A DNA stretch of 34,873 bases from Ardenticatenaceae bacterium (GCA_020634245.1 JACKCC010000032.1:1-34873), one strand, 5' to 3'. Numbered from the stretch's first letter, positions 7,324 to 15,709 are shown. Translations and numbers: made by a program. The notes: a model not told the origin generated them from the sequence alone.

Positions 7324-7386
7324 AGTGCCAGGCACAGGGCGTCAAGCTCTACTCAAACCAGGCCGTTCTGCCCTGTGCCTGGCACT
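7324..7386. repeat. 17-bp perfect inverted repeat (AGTGCCAGGCAC type)
   Basis: AGTGCCAGGCACAGGGC (7324-7340) is the exact reverse complement of GCCCTGTGCCTGGCACT (7370-7386), with a 29-base loop. The arms contain a 13-base near-palindrome of the form AGTGNCAGNCACT, shared with other elements in this window at 15586, 19821, 25561 and 30348. It lies between the terminator of the LAL gene and the promoter region of the 81-residue gene. Confidence 0.8.
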
Positions 7387-7392
7387 GGTCGT

Positions 7393-7418
7393 CAACAAAA
7401 ACCAGGCGCTCCCTGGTT
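7393..7418 (-). terminator. rho-independent terminator of the LAL regulator gene
   Basis: On the minus strand, AACCAGG-GAGCG-CCTGGTT forms a 7-bp stem with a 5-base loop (7400-7418), followed by TTTTGTTG. It begins only 5 bases after the stop codon of the gene ending at 7424. Position, perfect stem and T-rich tail together make this a convincing intrinsic terminator. Confidence 0.75.
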
Positions 7419-7423
7419 GAAGA

Positions 7424-10180
7424 TTAGAGAAGGATGCCCAATTCCCTGGCGCGGGCGACTGCTTCCGTCCGGTTGGCAACGTCCAGTTTGCGATAGATGC
7501 TGGCTGTATGTGCTTTGACTGTACCGCGGGCGACAACAAGCTGCCGGGCAATTTCCTGATTGGTTTTGCCCAGGGCAATGATCTGGAGGACTTCCAGTTC
7601 GCGCGGACTTAATGGTTCGACCAAAATCTGTTCCAATCTTGCCAAAGATTTGTCGGCATGAGGTTCCCCCATCAGCATTTGTTGATCGGCATCAAATTGG
7701 GAGAGCAAGTGGAGCGCATAATTCCATAAGGGGCCGGCCGAAGCATGGGCCAGCCAACGAGCGAGCAACTGCTGCACAGGCTGGCCTTCATCGATAAAGA
7801 TGCGTTCATAGTCTTCCGGTTCAGCCAGGGCCAGGGCTTGCTCCAGGTCGGCTTCAGCCTGCTGTATGTTGTCCTGCCGCAGGTATGCCTGACTGCGAAG
7901 AAGACGCATTTCGAGCACGGCGCCTGATCGGCCAGCCGTTTCCGCACGGGTGACAGCCTGGGTTAACTGGGCAATGATTTGGCCGGGTTGACCCTGAGCG
8001 AGTAAAACCCGGCATGCAGCCAGTTCTGCCATCTGCCCGGTCTGCCCCCGATCGTTGCCCGCCAGTTGTACCGCTTCTTGAGCATATTGGGCCGCTGCGC
8101 TCAGGTCTCCTTGCTGAATCAATACCCTGGCTTTAAGGGCAAGCAGTTCGGACAGGGCCAGGGGAGAGGGTGGTTTACTCAGGGATGCTTCGGCTTCTTG
8201 AACGGCCGTTAACGCCCCATCTACATCCCCACCTGCCAAACACAAACGCACCTGGGTAAAGGCCGCATTCCTCGCCGCATCAAGACGGCCGCTCCACTTC
8301 CCCAACTCGATGCCCTGGGCCAGATGGGCTTCGGCGGCCGCAAGATCGTTCTGCTCCACCAATACCTCGCTCAACGCCAGGTGCAAAATGCCGACCGCCG
8401 GCAGGCGAGCCATGCCCTGCGCCTGGATATACGCCAGGGCATCACGGCAAACCTCTTCCGCCGCCCGCAGCCGTCCCAATTGCCGCAAAATACCGGCCAA
8501 CCGGTAGGTAATGCCAATACCGGCAGCGTTGGCGCTCCGGCGGCTCCAGTGAACAGCCTCAGTATAGGCGCTGACAGCCTGTTTCAAATGGCCAGCGCCA
8601 TCGTAGGCTGTGGCCAGGGATAAAAAGATCATTGTGCGCAGCTGCGCGTTGGCCGCAGGAGGCAAATTATCGGGTATCAGACTGAGGGCTTGTTCACCCA
8701 ATACGCTGGCAGTTTTATAATCGCCGTGATAGCGCGCAACTATCGAGCGTAAAGCAGCCATTTGCGCCGCCAGTCCGTCATTCTCCTGATTCGCACCGAG
8801 TCTCAGGGCACGTTCCGCATCGGCCAGATGTTTTTCAATCACATCGATCTGCCCCTGTAACCAGAGCAGCCAGCCAAAAACGACGCTGAGTGGGGCACTG
8901 TTTCTAATCATCTCCTCCGGCAAAGCTTTTAGCCAGGACCAGACGATTTCGATCTGGCCTTTACTTACGGCTTCCCCCCAATATTGGGCAACAAGAACGG
9001 CGGCTTGCTCAAAATTTTGGGCAGCGAAGGCATAATTGACTGCTTCAGTCATATGCCCGTTCTGTTCGCACCATTCGGCGGCGCGGGATTGCAGCCGGGC
9101 AACCCGAGCAGGTTCCGCTCTGTGAAGCTGTGCTCGCAGCAAATCGGCAAAGAGATGGTGATAGCGATACCAACGGCGCTCATTATCCAGGGGGATGATG
9201 AATAAATTGGCCTGTTCCAGGGCTTCCAGGGTTTGCTGGCCATTTTCCTGGCCGGTGAGGGCATTGCAGAGGGGGGCGGTTAGTTGGTGGAGAACGGCCG
9301 TCTTCAACAAAAAATCTTGCACTTCCTGGGACTGCTGGTTCAAAACCTCTTCAATTAAATAATCCAGAACAAACCGGTGGCTACCGGTAAAGGATTTGAT
9401 GAGGACCTTTGTGTCTTGATGACCTTGCAAGGAGATGGCCGCCAATTGCAAACCGGCTACCCAGCCCTCAGTACGCTGCTCCAAAGCCGCAACATCTTCA
9501 ATTGAAAGTCCCAGCCCCATCACTTTATTGAGAAATTCGGCAGCCTCTACCAAAGTGAAGCGAAGCTCGGCCGCCCGCAGTTCGGTCAATTGGCCACGAG
9601 CACGCAGCCGGGCCAGAGGAATTTGTGGATCGGCGCGTGTGACGATTACCAGATGTATCAATGGCGGCAGATGTTCCAGCAAAAAGGTGAGGGCGTCGTG
9701 AATGGATATTGCATTTAGAACGTGATAATCATCAAGAACAAAGATGATTTTGCCGGGCACGCGGGAAATTTCGTTAATCAGGGAGGTCAGAATCGTTTCC
9801 GGCGGCAGCGGCGGCGAAGCCTGAAGCATTCCCATGATTTCATCTGTGTTAATGCCTTCAATCTGATTGAGAGCAGCGATAAAGTAAGTCAAAAAACGCG
9901 AAATTTCATTGTCGTTTTGATCCAATGAAAGCCAGCACAACTGCAAATTACGGATTGACGATTGTGGAACAGTTGACTCAGAAATCCGCAAGCCCCAATC
10001 GGCAATGAGGGTGGTCTTACCAAAACCGGCGGGGGCAGAGATGAGGGTGAGTTTGCGACCCTGGCGTAAGCCCTGGTTGAGTCGTTCGATGAGATGGGGG
10101 CGAGGGACGAGAAACGGCCGTTGCCAGCCACTGGCTCGCTGAGGCACATATAATTTTGTCAGTAACAAGTCGCCAGACAT
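7424..10180 (-). CDS. LAL/MalT-type ATP-dependent LuxR transcriptional regulator (1)
   Basis: A 918-residue signal-transduction ATPase with numerous domains. Walker A AGFGKTT is at residues 51-57 and Walker B FVLDDYH at about 147-153. A long TPR-like helical region (about 380-830) follows, then a C-terminal LuxR helix-turn-helix of about 60 residues beginning LSPRELEVLQ and containing GTVKAHTASIYRKL. By family it binds ATP and an inducer, often a sugar, and activates transcription. Residues 64-82 (ISESTVPQSSIRNLQL) look like an insertion between the Walker A helix and the CWLSLDQND strand. It lies 30 bases downstream of a second, longer LAL gene on the same strand. The adjacent divergent sugar-uptake locus is a likely target, but this is inferred from position only. 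Confidence 0.92.
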   Translation of the reverse strand: MSGDLLLTKLYVPQRASGWQRPFLVPRPHLIERLNQGLRQGRKLTLISAPAGFGKTTLIADWGLRISESTVPQSSIRNLQLCWLSLDQNDNEISRFLTYFIAALNQIEGINTDEIMGMLQASPPLPPETILTSLINEISRVPGKIIFVLDDYHVLNAISIHDALTFLLEHLPPLIHLVIVTRADPQIPLARLRARGQLTELRAAELRFTLVEAAEFLNKVMGLGLSIEDVAALEQRTEGWVAGLQLAAISLQGHQDTKVLIKSFTGSHRFVLDYLIEEVLNQQSQEVQDFLLKTAVLHQLTAPLCNALTGQENGQQTLEALEQANLFIIPLDNERRWYRYHHLFADLLRAQLHRAEPARVARLQSRAAEWCEQNGHMTEAVNYAFAAQNFEQAAVLVAQYWGEAVSKGQIEIVWSWLKALPEEMIRNSAPLSVVFGWLLWLQGQIDVIEKHLADAERALRLGANQENDGLAAQMAALRSIVARYHGDYKTASVLGEQALSLIPDNLPPAANAQLRTMIFLSLATAYDGAGHLKQAVSAYTEAVHWSRRSANAAGIGITYRLAGILRQLGRLRAAEEVCRDALAYIQAQGMARLPAVGILHLALSEVLVEQNDLAAAEAHLAQGIELGKWSGRLDAARNAAFTQVRLCLAGGDVDGALTAVQEAEASLSKPPSPLALSELLALKARVLIQQGDLSAAAQYAQEAVQLAGNDRGQTGQMAELAACRVLLAQGQPGQIIAQLTQAVTRAETAGRSGAVLEMRLLRSQAYLRQDNIQQAEADLEQALALAEPEDYERIFIDEGQPVQQLLARWLAHASAGPLWNYALHLLSQFDADQQMLMGEPHADKSLARLEQILVEPLSPRELEVLQIIALGKTNQEIARQLVVARGTVKAHTASIYRKLDVANRTEAVARARELGILL

Positions 10181-10186
10181 GGAAAC

Positions 10187-10192
10187 ATTATA
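10187..10192 (-). promoter_or_regulatory. possible -10 box (TATAAT) for a leaderless transcript of LAL gene 1
   Basis: A perfect TATAAT lies on the minus strand in the 30-base gap between the two LAL genes, 6 bases before the ATG at 10180. This spacing would place the transcript start at or next to the start codon. No good -35 and no ribosome site were seen, so the gene could instead be read through from the upstream LAL gene. Confidence 0.35.
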
Positions 10193-10210
10193 GCGGAATA
10201 CACACCATCG

Positions 10211-13200
10211 CTAAATCAATTTCAGCAGTTGCGCTTCGGCTACGGCCTGTACCCGGTTATGTACCTCAAGCTTACCGTAAATATTGGCCAGATGCGTTTT
10301 CACAGTGCCGGGGGAAATACACAATCGCAAACTGATCTCACGATTGGATAAGCCATCACCCACCAGTTGAAGCACTTCCAATTCCCGCTCTGTAATCGAT
10401 GCGGCTGCCGCCAGAGAATGGAGTTTTCCTGGCGGCAGCAGTTCGGTAATATTTTCGGTGGTCTTGTTTAATGTTTCTAAAATTTCGTCAATAAACCCTT
10501 GTGATTCGGCAGCAAGGGATTCGCTATGGTGCAGCAGCCCCAACAGGGGGTGTAACTGCTGACCGTGGTCAAGAAACGGCCGTATAAATCCTTCAGGAGC
10601 CGCCAACCGTACCGCTTCAGACAATACCTGCCGGGCCTGATTGAATTTATTTTGCGTATACAGAGCCAGCGCCAACAGCACCCGGACATCCATTAATGGT
10701 TCATTGGGAATGCCGTTTGGGCTGTGCAATAAAGACCACAAAATAGGTTCAGCCACATCAGCCAGGTTTTGCTTGAGGAACATTTCCGCCTGTACCAACC
10801 GTGAGAGCTTGTGATCTTCTTCCGTCACCTCGCTCAATAGTTGTTCCACCTCGCCTAAATTACCCGAAGGTAGCCAAAACATGGCCTCATAGGCCGCTAA
10901 ATCCTGGTCACGCCATACACCTGATGGGCGCTGTGCCTGCAAAGCACGTACGGCTTGAATCGTTGAAAGGGCTGCCTCATGATTTCCCATGGCTGATTGC
11001 AACCTGGCCCGCGTGATAGCAATGTTCATCGGCATGTTGGTACTGGTCGGATTGGGGTCAACGGCCGTTGCCCTATGGATCAATTGGCGCGCCTGATTCA
11101 ATTCATTACGGGCCAGGTAAATTCTGCTCAATGTACCCAATGCGATGCTGGCCGGTTCCGGCAGTTTACCGCGCTGGGTCAGAGCATGCTGCAAAACCTG
11201 ATAAATAATCTTTTCACTTTGCCGTAAATGGCCATGCAAAAAAGCCCGGTTAGCATAATCTGATCCGGCAATCAACACCACAAACAGGTTTCCTTGTTTC
11301 CGAGCCTCTTCATAAATTTCATGTATCCGCACCCCGACCTCATCGGTTTGGGGCAAATAGCTCGCCTCCACGATCCACAAAGCATCCAACAACTGCCAAC
11401 GAGAATCAGAAACATCTGCTGAGGAAATAGTCGTATCTCCCACCATTTTACGCTGTCGGATGGTGCGTATTTCTGCCAAGACTTCCCGCTCATCCTGGGT
11501 CATTTCCTCATCGGGCTTGCCGATGAGGTTATTTTCGACACGGTGCAGAAATCGTTCCACTTCCATCGGAGACAATGCCAATTTGGCGAGCCGTAAATAA
11601 ACAAACAGGAGCGTTTTGTGATGTTGGAAAACCGACTCGGGCAGTTGCTGAATCCAACGCAGCAGCCGCGAATCCTCACCATACTCAGCCAATTCGCGCA
11701 GCACAACGTCTTCAATTAAAGATGCCGCATCTTCCCAATCTTCAATGGCTAGCAAATGGCGTACGGCATCGGCCGAAGCATTTTGCTGACGGTACCAGGC
11801 AGCCGCACGACGGTGAAGATCGGGAATCTGGTCGGGAAACTGCCGTTGCATCTGGTTATGCAGCATCTCGGCAAACAAGTCGTGATAACGGTACCACGCT
11901 TGTTCTTCGGAGCGAATAATGAACAAATTTTCCTGCCACAAGCGATTGAGTATCTCTGCTCCATTTGTCTGCCCGGTCACAGCGTCGCATAAACCGCCAG
12001 TCAACTGTTTGAGAATTGAGGTTTTGAGCAAGAAGTTTTGCACGGCCGTTGACCGTTGGCGCAGTGCAGTCTCCATAAAATATTCCCGCAAAAAGAGATG
12101 TGCGCCGCTAAACGTGTCAAGCACATGCCGCCGATCCTGCTGTTTATTCAGCGCCAGCACAGCCAGCTTCAAACCAGCCGCCCAACCACCGGTACGCTTC
12201 ACCAACGCCTCCATATCCCCATATGCCAACGGCGGGTCTACAATATGCTGTTGCAAAAAGGAAATACCCTCCGGCAAGGTAAAACGCAAATCATCCAGCT
12301 CCAATTCTGTTACCAACCCCATGGCACGCAAACGTCCCAGGGCCAATGGCGGTCGGGTACGTCCGGAAATGACAAGCTGCAAAATCGGCGGCAAATGTTC
12401 CATCCAAATTTGCATGGAGTCGTGTACAGCCGCTTGTTTAATATGATGAAAATCATCCAATACCAGCCCGATACAATACGGGTTACCACCTTCACACACC
12501 AGTTCGTTTGACAACCGGGCCACAATTTCAGCCGGTGTAATCGAGGAAAATCGCTGCAAAAAGGGCATTAATTTTCGCCCCAAGCCCGGATACACAGCCT
12601 GCAAAGCTAGAACAACAGTCGTCCAAAACCGGAGCAGATGATCATCGTCAGCATCCAGTGTGGCCCAGGCCACCGGCATGTCACCGCGTTCTTGCCGCCA
12701 GGCGTTTAATAACGTGCTTTTCCCATAACCGCCAGGTGCCGAAATAAACGTCACCGGTGTATTGATTTTACTGGTCAGGCGGGGGCGTGTTACCATGTTG
12801 TGCGGTAACGAAGCCGGTCTGATTTTCGCTTGAGCCGAAATTGAAGTATTAGCGATCCAGGATACGGTTGTCGCGTTATCCAGTGAATCTACACTCAGGG
12901 ATAGTTGAGCCAAAACCGTTCCCCCGGCCAGGTTGGCAGCAGCGCTTTCCAGCCGATCCAGGGTTAGTTCGTCTGATTTACCCAAATACGCCTTGTGTAA
13001 TTTACCTTCGCGCCGCCGGTACGCATACCAATAATTGCTGCCGTGCCGGTCTTCTCGCCGTGCCGTAAAGTGCCCGGTCTCCCCTTTAAATTTGAACTGT
13101 TTATGGTGAATGAGCCAATCATCCCATGGGGGTGATTCTAAGGGGATGGGCAAGGAAACGGCCGTGCCCGCCCTATTCACCCATAACATACCATCTCTTA

Positions 13201-13225
13201 CAATCGGCTTTGCTGCTTTTCCCAT
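10211..13225 (-). CDS. LAL/MalT-type ATP-dependent LuxR transcriptional regulator (2), with N-terminal extension
   Basis: A 1004-residue LAL regulator. Unlike its neighbour it has an N-terminal extension of about 150 residues containing FTARREDRHGSNYWYAYRR and KLHKAYLGKS, a basic, aromatic-rich module that may be a sensor or nucleic-acid binding part. Walker A GGYGKST is at 165-171, Walker B LVLDDFH at 254-260, then TPR-like helices, and a LuxR helix-turn-helix at the C-terminus (TERELEVLQLVGDGLSNREI, GTVKTHLANIYGKL). It is transcribed divergently from the binding protein gene at 13532, sharing a 306-base region with a strong inverted repeat next to this gene's start. Autoregulation and control of the sugar locus are plausible. 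The two LAL proteins are clearly diverged, not a recent duplication. Confidence 0.92.
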   Translation of the reverse strand: MGKAAKPIVRDGMLWVNRAGTAVSLPIPLESPPWDDWLIHHKQFKFKGETGHFTARREDRHGSNYWYAYRRREGKLHKAYLGKSDELTLDRLESAAANLAGGTVLAQLSLSVDSLDNATTVSWIANTSISAQAKIRPASLPHNMVTRPRLTSKINTPVTFISAPGGYGKSTLLNAWRQERGDMPVAWATLDADDDHLLRFWTTVVLALQAVYPGLGRKLMPFLQRFSSITPAEIVARLSNELVCEGGNPYCIGLVLDDFHHIKQAAVHDSMQIWMEHLPPILQLVISGRTRPPLALGRLRAMGLVTELELDDLRFTLPEGISFLQQHIVDPPLAYGDMEALVKRTGGWAAGLKLAVLALNKQQDRRHVLDTFSGAHLFLREYFMETALRQRSTAVQNFLLKTSILKQLTGGLCDAVTGQTNGAEILNRLWQENLFIIRSEEQAWYRYHDLFAEMLHNQMQRQFPDQIPDLHRRAAAWYRQQNASADAVRHLLAIEDWEDAASLIEDVVLRELAEYGEDSRLLRWIQQLPESVFQHHKTLLFVYLRLAKLALSPMEVERFLHRVENNLIGKPDEEMTQDEREVLAEIRTIRQRKMVGDTTISSADVSDSRWQLLDALWIVEASYLPQTDEVGVRIHEIYEEARKQGNLFVVLIAGSDYANRAFLHGHLRQSEKIIYQVLQHALTQRGKLPEPASIALGTLSRIYLARNELNQARQLIHRATAVDPNPTSTNMPMNIAITRARLQSAMGNHEAALSTIQAVRALQAQRPSGVWRDQDLAAYEAMFWLPSGNLGEVEQLLSEVTEEDHKLSRLVQAEMFLKQNLADVAEPILWSLLHSPNGIPNEPLMDVRVLLALALYTQNKFNQARQVLSEAVRLAAPEGFIRPFLDHGQQLHPLLGLLHHSESLAAESQGFIDEILETLNKTTENITELLPPGKLHSLAAAASITERELEVLQLVGDGLSNREISLRLCISPGTVKTHLANIYGKLEVHNRVQAVAEAQLLKLI

Positions 13226-13241
13226 ATATCCACTCTACCCC

Positions 13242-13286
13242 AAAAGTTACCCAAACAAAAACATTGCCCCCTTTTGGGTAACTTTT
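13242..13286. promoter_or_regulatory. 14-bp inverted repeat, candidate regulator operator
   Basis: AAAAGTTACCCAAA (13242-13255) is exactly the reverse complement of TTTGGGTAACTTTT (13273-13286). The arm centres are 31 bp apart, close to three helical turns, as expected for a dimer of dimers or looped binding. It starts 17 bases upstream of the LAL gene 2 start codon. It could instead be the 5' hairpin of that mRNA. It does not match the classic MalT box. Confidence 0.55.
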
Positions 13287-13410
13287 ACAAGCCAATTGTA
13301 TACCCAACCCCGATTTTCGCCACATTTACCTCAAATCACGTATTAGCGAAATCATCCAAAATTCTGATATACAACCAGTGATTTTTTCAGTACATTTTAC
13401 TAATAGACAA

Positions 13411-13438
13411 TGTGATTGTTTGGTACCGGGCAATCACA
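13411..13438. promoter_or_regulatory. TGTGATTG-N12-CAATCACA inverted repeat, possible operator
   Basis: Two perfect 8-bp half-sites surround a 12-base centre containing the palindrome GGTACC. It is about 95 bases upstream of the binding-protein start codon, where an activator site would lie. The half-sites look CRP-like (TGTGA) but the spacing is 12 bases too long for CRP. Confidence 0.4.
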
Positions 13439-13531
13439 ATATCAATCAGATACTTGCAGTCTACGCATACGAAAACTTAATTCCCTTGCGAAAAACTGCA
13501 AAATTCACCTATTAGAGAGGAGAGATCAATT

Positions 13532-15523
13532 ATGAAACACAAGAAAAGTATGTTGTTTATCATTATTGGCTTGCTGCTTGTTCTTAGCCTTGTCATAAGC
13601 GCATGCAGCACGACAACGCCGCCAGCCGAAGAGCCTTCCACGGCAGAAGAAGCTGCCCCAGCAGAAGAAGCCGCTCCGGTTGAAGAAGCTGCTCCGGCAG
13701 AAGAAGCCGCCCCGGCAGAAGAAGCTGCCCCAGCAGAAGAAGCCGCCCCGGCCGAAGAAGCTGCTCCAGCAGAAGAAGCCGCCCCGGCCGACCCGAACGA
13801 ATTACCCCGCAACGAAACCGTATATTTCAACGGTCAGCAATGGGGTTCCGTTGTTGGTTGGAACCCCTATTCCAACAGCAACAACAACGGATTAGCGATT
13901 GCCCAACAAGACAACGCCCGCGTCCTCATGTTTGAAACCCCCTATCTGTACAACATGCTCGACGGCCAGGTGTATCCTTTGTTGGCAGACGGTCCCTTCG
14001 TATGGAATGATGCTCGCACCGAAATTACCTTTAGCCTCAATCCAGCCGCCCATTGGAGTGACGGCACACCGGTAACGGCGGAAGATGTTGCCTATACCTG
14101 GGCTACCCATGTTAAGTACAGCACCCCCACCGGAGCCTCCAACATCGACTTCATTGAAGATATTGTAGCTGTAGATGCCCAGACAATTACAGTCAAGGCC
14201 AAATTAAATGACGCTGGCCAGGCTGTCAATCCGCTGATCGTCGAGTCTTACCTGACCAACAACTACGTCATCCAAAAAGCATGGACCCAGACACTGGAAG
14301 AACGTGTTGGTGGTGATGCCACCGAACTCCTGGCTGATCCGGCCGAGGATGTTGTTTTCTCTGGTCCTTACCACAAATACTTCGCCGATGACTCCAAGGT
14401 TGTCCTCATCCGTGATGACAATTACTGGGGTCAAGACGCCAGCATGTTTGGCAAACTGCCAGTTCCCAAATATCTGGCACATGCTATCTTCAAGGACAAC
14501 GCTGCCGGTACAACCGCTTTACAGGCTGGTGAAGTTGACGTTAGCCAACAGTTTAACTCCAATGTTAACCTCCTATGGGAAGAAGATGGCCTGCCCATCT
14601 CCACTTACCTGCCCGATCCACCCTACCAAATCGGCGCCAGTCTCCCAACCGCCTTCTTCAACCTGGAATCTCCTGGCCTGGACCAGGTTGCGGTACGCAA
14701 GGCGATTGCTATGGCTGTGGATTATCCCACCATCATCGCCAATGCCATGACCAACCAGTCCGCCACCTTCGATCAGGTACCGCGTTCACTGATGAACCCG
14801 ACCGCTGGCGAACAAGCGCTGTATGATCACGCAGCCGTTGCCGATTTGCAATGGGCCGGCAATGATATCGAAGGCGCCAAAGCAATGTTAGACGAAGCCG
14901 GTATCGTCGATACCGATGGCGATGGATGGCGTGAATACAATGGTGAAAACCTGAGCTACGTCGCCACCTGCCCCAACGGCTGGTCTGACTGGCAAGCCGC
15001 CATCGAAGTGGTTGCTGCCGCCGGTGCTGAGATCGGTATTGAAATCACGTCGAACTACCCCGAATGGTCTGTCTACCAGACGGTTGTTACCAAATCCGAC
15101 GCACCGCTGCCCGAAGGGTATGACATCTTCATGATGTGGAGTGATGGCGCTGGCCCGACGCAACCGTGGAGCCGTATCCGCCACCTGCTTAGCTCTGAAT
15201 TCATCGGTATGGCCAGTAACTGGAACGGTAACTGGGGTAAATATTCCAATCCTGCAGTTGATGAATTGATCCAAGCCATCCCCGGCGAAACCGATCCCGC
15301 TGCATTGAAAGAAATGTACACGGAATTAGTTCGGATTTACCTGACTGATGTTCCCTCCTTCACGCTCATGTACCGCCCGCAAGCATTCCACACAGTAAAC
15401 GAGTCTGTTTGGACCAACTTCCCATATGACGGTGATGGAACCAACCCACCGGTTCCGCCGCTCGACCTGATGGATGGTTGGAGTGTTGCCGGCCTCTACA
15501 ATCTGGAGCTTGTTAATCCGTAG
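13532..15523 (+). CDS. family 5 extracellular solute-binding lipoprotein of an Opp/Dpp-type ABC transporter
   Basis: A 663-residue binding lipoprotein. The signal peptide has basic KHKK, a hydrophobic core and lipobox ISAC with lipidated Cys25. A disordered linker of eight EEAAP units follows (residues 38-85). The mature SBP_bac_5 domain includes the family hallmark WSDGTPVTAEDVAYTW near residue 170. Family 5 proteins bind peptides, nickel or, in many thermophiles and Chloroflexota, beta-linked oligosaccharides. The downstream deacetylase, GH3 and GH2 genes favour an oligosaccharide. ATG 13532 has AGAGGAG 9 bases upstream. A hairpin just after the stop separates it from the permeases, which usually allows excess production of the binding protein. 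The gene has no ACGGCCGT copies, unlike most of its neighbours. Confidence 0.92.
   Translation: MKHKKSMLFIIIGLLLVLSLVISACSTTTPPAEEPSTAEEAAPAEEAAPVEEAAPAEEAAPAEEAAPAEEAAPAEEAAPAEEAAPADPNELPRNETVYFNGQQWGSVVGWNPYSNSNNNGLAIAQQDNARVLMFETPYLYNMLDGQVYPLLADGPFVWNDARTEITFSLNPAAHWSDGTPVTAEDVAYTWATHVKYSTPTGASNIDFIEDIVAVDAQTITVKAKLNDAGQAVNPLIVESYLTNNYVIQKAWTQTLEERVGGDATELLADPAEDVVFSGPYHKYFADDSKVVLIRDDNYWGQDASMFGKLPVPKYLAHAIFKDNAAGTTALQAGEVDVSQQFNSNVNLLWEEDGLPISTYLPDPPYQIGASLPTAFFNLESPGLDQVAVRKAIAMAVDYPTIIANAMTNQSATFDQVPRSLMNPTAGEQALYDHAAVADLQWAGNDIEGAKAMLDEAGIVDTDGDGWREYNGENLSYVATCPNGWSDWQAAIEVVAAAGAEIGIEITSNYPEWSVYQTVVTKSDAPLPEGYDIFMMWSDGAGPTQPWSRIRHLLSSEFIGMASNWNGNWGKYSNPAVDELIQAIPGETDPAALKEMYTELVRIYLTDVPSFTLMYRPQAFHTVNESVWTNFPYDGDGTNPPVPPLDLMDGWSVAGLYNLELVNP
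13643..13786 (+). repeat. 18-bp coding tandem repeat, eight units (AEEAAP)
   Basis: Eight consecutive 18-base units of the form GCAGAAGAAGCTGCCCCA, with third-base variation and one GTT (Val) in unit 3. They encode a Glu/Ala/Pro tether between the lipid anchor and the binding domain. Near-identical units make copy number prone to change by slippage or recombination. Confidence 0.9.
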
Positions 15524-15537
15524 GCCGTAATTTGATA

Positions 15538-15577
15538 AAAAACAGCCATGTTCCGTAATCAGGACATGGCTGTTTTT
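15538..15577 (+). terminator. intrinsic terminator/attenuator after the binding-protein gene
   Basis: AAAAACAGCCATGT (15538-15551) pairs perfectly with ACATGGCTGTTTTT (15564-15577) around a 12-base loop, 14 bases after the stop codon. The 3' arm ends in five Ts. Because A and T runs flank both sides it could act in either direction. Its place between binding-protein and permease genes fits partial termination that sets subunit ratio. Confidence 0.75.
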
Positions 15578-15585
15578 GTAATAAG

Positions 15586-15669
15586 CAGGTGACAGTCTCT
15601 TTGCGTCGATTTTGGCAAATCTTTTAGGTCGTAGACTTGTGTCCGACCTGACCAAGCGACTGTCACCTG
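15586..15669. repeat. nested palindromic element of the GTGACAGTC family
   Basis: CAGGTGACAGT (15586-15596) is the exact reverse complement of ACTGTCACCTG (15659-15669). Inside it, AGGTCG (15626-15631) pairs with CGACCT (15644-15649). The 84-base element lies between the attenuator and the permease promoter. Related elements are at 19821-19887 and 25561-25592. Confidence 0.75.
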
Positions 15670-15670
15670 T

Positions 15671-15679
15671 TGTTATAAT
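15671..15679 (+). promoter_or_regulatory. extended -10 promoter for the permease genes
   Basis: TGTTATAAT (15671-15679) is a perfect extended -10 (TGn plus TATAAT), starting 2 bases after the palindromic element. A start about 7 bases downstream would give a leader of roughly 24 bases before GTG 15710, containing the GAGGAGG ribosome site. No good -35 is visible, which extended -10 promoters do not strictly need. Confidence 0.5.
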
Positions 15680-15709
15680 ACTCAATTATTTTTACGAGGA
15701 GGTTTTACG

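Larger units (their letters stand above)
13226..13531. other. divergent regulatory region between LAL gene 2 and the sugar-uptake operon
   Basis: A gene-free, AT-rich stretch of 306 bases between oppositely oriented starts. It holds a 14-bp perfect inverted repeat near the regulator (13242-13286), an 8-bp inverted repeat around GGTACC (13411-13438) and the ribosome site AGAGGAG (13516-13522) of the downstream gene. No copy of ACGGCCGT occurs in it. No confident -35/-10 pair could be fixed by eye. Confidence 0.6.

Noticed and set aside
13411..13438. CRP binding site
   Set aside because: Half-sites TGTGA and TCACA are present but separated by 18 bases rather than 6.
13643..13786. Regular repeats as a possible CRISPR array
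   Set aside because: Units are contiguous 18-mers in frame with no unique spacers, and they encode a lipoprotein linker.
13477..13830. Antisense reading frame rich in SAGAAS repeats
   Set aside because: It is the mirror of the AEEAAP-coding tandem repeat in the binding lipoprotein; no ribosome site and no recognisable domain.
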